Shown here: in pieces, positions 61,819 through 64,000 of the stretch
Numbering within the stretch: the stretch's first letter is position 1
How the letters are laid out: each line of letters begins with the position of its first letter
Assembly: GCA_013339895.1 (NCBI GenBank)
Contig: JABACO010000001.1
Span: 10,626,773-10,690,772, forward strand
Length of the DNA: 64,000 nt
From: Ephydatia muelleri
Lineage: Eukaryota > Porifera > Demospongiae > Spongillida > Spongillidae
Direction of reading: 5' to 3'
Program-made: the position numbers and the translations under genes
Notes under the pieces: model-generated
The model's input: the letters and a program-made list of their open reading frames with translations, nothing else
The model's database searches: none
What the model was told of the DNA's origin: nothing

Positions 61819-62775
61819 TTTTAGGAGTGTTTACATATCCATACCGTATCGATCCAGATTGCCTAGTGCGGAATCGACCAAACCGGATGGATACAGATTG
61901 ATGCGAATTGATGCGGTTTGAGATAGCCTAGTGCGGAAATGCCTTAAATCCATACCATTCTTCATTGCCTTCATTACTTATACCTGTGGAATACAAAAAC
62001 TTATAAAATGTAATATTTTTTAAGCTTCATCTTACCTGCTGGAACAGGTATTGATTGAGGGGGATACTCATTGGGTTCAGATGGGATGTCATCACTCTCA
62101 TCACTGGAAACACAAGACACTTCTGGAGTGATTGGGGAAATGTTTCCCACAAAGCTGTATTCACTCAACGATGGAGATGATGGTGGAGTAGATGCATAAA
62201 GATTTTCCGCTAGTGAATCTACACCAAAAGAGGAGTATGTGCTTGAAACAGAATCATTGAACATCTGAGCTGTTGGTAAGCCTGTTATGAAGCCCTGTGA
62301 AATAAATATATATAATACTTTTCCACCAATTCTTAAAGAAATTGTTCTCAAGCTTGCTTAGTTCTTTAACCCAACCCATAACAATATGGTCGTGGTTGGT
62401 ACCTAGAACATCAAGTAGTTTAAGAGTACTAGTGATGGATAGACATAGGCCAAGTTTCTGCAGCCTTGAGTACACCTCTATGATATTAATTGCAATAAAC
62501 AAACTGATCACGATCATTTTGCATAATCATGCAAATACCTGTTTTGCTGCATGTCCTGAATAAAGTACCAATGATGTGAGCAAGAGTACTCCTGCCATGA
62601 GATTTGACAAGAATAGCTATAACGCCAGCTATGGTACACTGTCTCCTTGAACTGTGTTTTGGGATGCAAGCATCTAAGATGCCTAGCAGAACTGGTGCTA
62701 TACGCTGTAACTCAGTGTAATGACTTTCCCAAGTACGTGTTGTAAAGACATCTCTGTCAGAATTTGTAACTGTGA

Positions 62776-63131
62776 CTGTACCACAGTGGTTTAAAAATAG
62801 GGGTCATGTAGACATTAGTGAATTTAGAGAAACAAATGAAATGTTGTAATTATTCTGATTATGTGTTACAAGAAAATGTTTATTATTAATCAAGTTTAAT
62901 GATTATAAGATTTGAATATTTCAAACCAAAATAATCAAGTTCTTTTTCATTTGAATATCATTAAGTATTAAATTTTTAATATGTATTCAGACATCCTTAT
63001 TAGTTTACACAATTGAAGTACAAAAAGTAACACTATATATATGAACCTTACTACATAAAAATCAAAAATGTATAATCAAGGATTAGCAAATATATAGTAT
63101 GAATGCTGCATGCTGACAGACAAAGTTCAGA
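62776..63131. other. AT-rich spacer
   Basis: Very AT-rich, with no coding content or repeats recognised. Lies between two minus-strand mobile-element-like genes. Confidence 0.5.
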
Positions 63132-63974
63132 TTATGTTCCTGTCTCCTGATCCTGATCCTGATCATCTGCAAACTTGCAGGCAAGTAGATGTTCTTCCAA
63201 AGAGAAGCAACTTGATCTTGCATGCTTTTGTGTACAAGACCGGACATTGTGCTCCTCACCACAAAACGAGCAATTGACAGCATGTTGAAAGCTTCTAACT
63301 ATAGGATCAGACTTAATCCATAATCGCGTTATTACATCAGACAAGTTGGCATGCTGGGTAGTTTTCCTAGCTAAATGCTCTCTGTATATGCGAAGGTTTT
63401 TATTGTTGTGCTCTAGGGGTTCTTCTGATAATGTTCCCAATCCTTTAGAATCATTAGCACTAATCAACGCTGCAGAGTGGGCTAGTACCTGATGTACAGA
63501 AGGAGTAAATTTAAATCCTGGCCAATGGCTGACAAGTTTAAGTGCAGTTTCTTTGCAAAGGTGGTCAAGGTGTTCAGTATTAATTCTTTGCTTGGAGGAA
63601 ACAACTCTCAAAATGATAGAGAGATTAGTAATGAATTCATCGCATACAACCCTGTCACATTCTTGATCTCACCTAACCTTTTGTGGGATACATTCAATGA
63701 GCACCTGACGCTTTTCAGGGTCAAACAGTAGAGCTCTTGCTGTGTTACCAGTTGTTGAAGTCCCTCCAGCTCCTACTGCAGAAGAAGGGGGCCCCATTTG
63801 ATTCACCCTTTTTTTTTTCAACCCTCTCCTTTGGTCTTCATTGCCAACTAATTTTTCATCAGCGATGAATTGTTCTGCTGCCTCAAAATTGCTTTTAAAC
63901 CGCTTTACGTATCTCTCCCAAGCTTCACCATTGTCTATTTTACGTTTACCGGTATCTTCAACCTCTTCAGCCAT
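63132..63974 (-). pseudogene. Mobile-element-like ORF with an internal stop
   Basis: On the minus strand the ATG at 63974 opens a charged frame (MAEEVEDTGKRKIDNGEAW, AAEQFIADEKL) that ends at TGA (63669-63671). The same frame continues at once (ECDRVVCDEFITNLSIILR) to 63132. That second part has HWPGFKFTPSVHQVLAHSA, GLGTLSEEPLEHNNKNLR and HLARKTTQHANLSDVITRLW, and ends in a Cys/His cluster (CSFCGEEHNVRSC). The LSEE..E..NK..R pattern recurs, from memory, in uncharacterised invertebrate repeat proteins; I cannot name a family. One nonsense change or read-through would explain the split. It could belong with the DUF6589 gene downstream. Confidence 0.5.
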
Positions 63975-64000
63975 AATCAAGCAGCCGCCAACGAACAAAA

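Larger units (their letters stand above)
59188..61944. mobile_element. Complete PIF/Harbinger DNA transposon (2,757 bp)
   Basis: Perfect 16-bp terminal inverted repeats, AGGCATTTCCGCACTA at 59188-59203 and its complement at 61929-61944, are flanked by TAA on both sides (59185-59187, 61945-61947). The 3-bp TWA duplication is the Harbinger signature. Subterminal repeats (caattcgcat-type words; a second gcctagtgcgga at about 61861) lie at both ends. It carries the two standard genes, a DDE transposase and a Myb/SANT protein, convergently arranged. It sits inside an exon of the DUF6589 gene. Confidence 0.95.
57389..62775 (-). pseudogene. DUF6589-type mobile-element gene, broken by frameshifts and a Harbinger insertion
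   Basis: Minus-strand exons: about 62539-62775 (IAGVIAILVKSHGRSTLAHI), 62319-62477 (LQKLGLCLSITSTLKLLDVL), 62036-62281 (acidic, Ser/Pro-rich), a split exon 61945-61983 plus 58847-59184 (LVGDNVDKNV), 58477-58791 (PLGGDQLTIARIRGSQSI, VPVIEDWHTKM), 57389-58369 (WKRLYSSCSGMDTGTLFQL, WGRFINSEGGPGHNIPADLH, PGRKHKIFPS). These are the conserved blocks I associate with DUF6589, a family common in cnidarian and sponge genomes and suspected to be transposon-derived. Phases close across the introns when the Harbinger is left out. Two further breaks lie near 58100 and in the T/A run near 57930. The gene start is uncertain. Confidence 0.75.

Noticed and set aside
62254..62517. 87-aa minus frame as an independent gene
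   Set aside because: Contains one DUF6589 exon (62319-62477) with intron read-through on both sides.

Overview
The window reads as nuclear DNA of an early-branching animal, most likely a sponge. That is an inference from gene content and style. The genes are metazoan: a four-domain voltage-gated calcium channel, Bicaudal-D, G6PD and NDUFB11. They have many GT-AG introns, the intergenic DNA is AT-rich and full of short fold-back elements and microsatellites, and there are many broken mobile elements. No bacterial operon, phage, CRISPR array or RNA gene was seen.

Layout. At 132-1643 lies the 3' end of an unidentified + strand gene. A repeat-rich gap follows (1644-6314), with a decayed Ty3/gypsy integrase near 2.6-3.0 kb. 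G6PD (+, 11 exons, 6315-10092) and the complex I subunit NDUFB11 (+, 3 exons, 10562-11494) come next. Bicaudal-D (-, 3 exons, 12347-16193) converges on NDUFB11. A 3.2 kb divergent intergenic region holds two palindromic fold-back elements. A calcium channel alpha-1 gene then occupies 19417-49900 (+, about 46-47 exons, about 1,870-1,890 aa). Its reading frame closes across every exon I could define, and its introns hold fold-backs, huge pyrimidine tracts, tandem repeats and a decayed non-LTR retrotransposon.

After a quiet gap comes an intronless PLP-dependent group II decarboxylase (-, 52200-53732). The last 10 kb is a mobile-element graveyard: a Lys/Arg-rich protein with a 45-bp repeat (+), a decayed RecQ-like helicase (+), a DUF6589-type gene (-) broken by frameshifts and by a complete PIF/Harbinger transposon (59188-61944), and another mobile-element-like ORF (-) with an internal stop at the window edge. 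The Harbinger has 16-bp perfect terminal inverted repeats, a 3-bp TAA target duplication, a transposase gene with one frameshift and an apparently intact Myb/SANT accessory gene. Leaving out the element plus one TAA copy gives a continuous host frame, which fixes the insertion point to the base.

The host genes are functionally independent: redox metabolism, respiration, dynein cargo transport, excitability and amino-acid decarboxylation. The most interesting points are a G6PD lacking its catalytic lysine and its C-terminal tail, a divergent EEEE calcium channel with a charge-poor domain I sensor, a GC-AG intron in that gene, a fold-back family with 4-bp target duplications, and the DUF6589/RecQ-like cluster as a possible poorly described transposon system.
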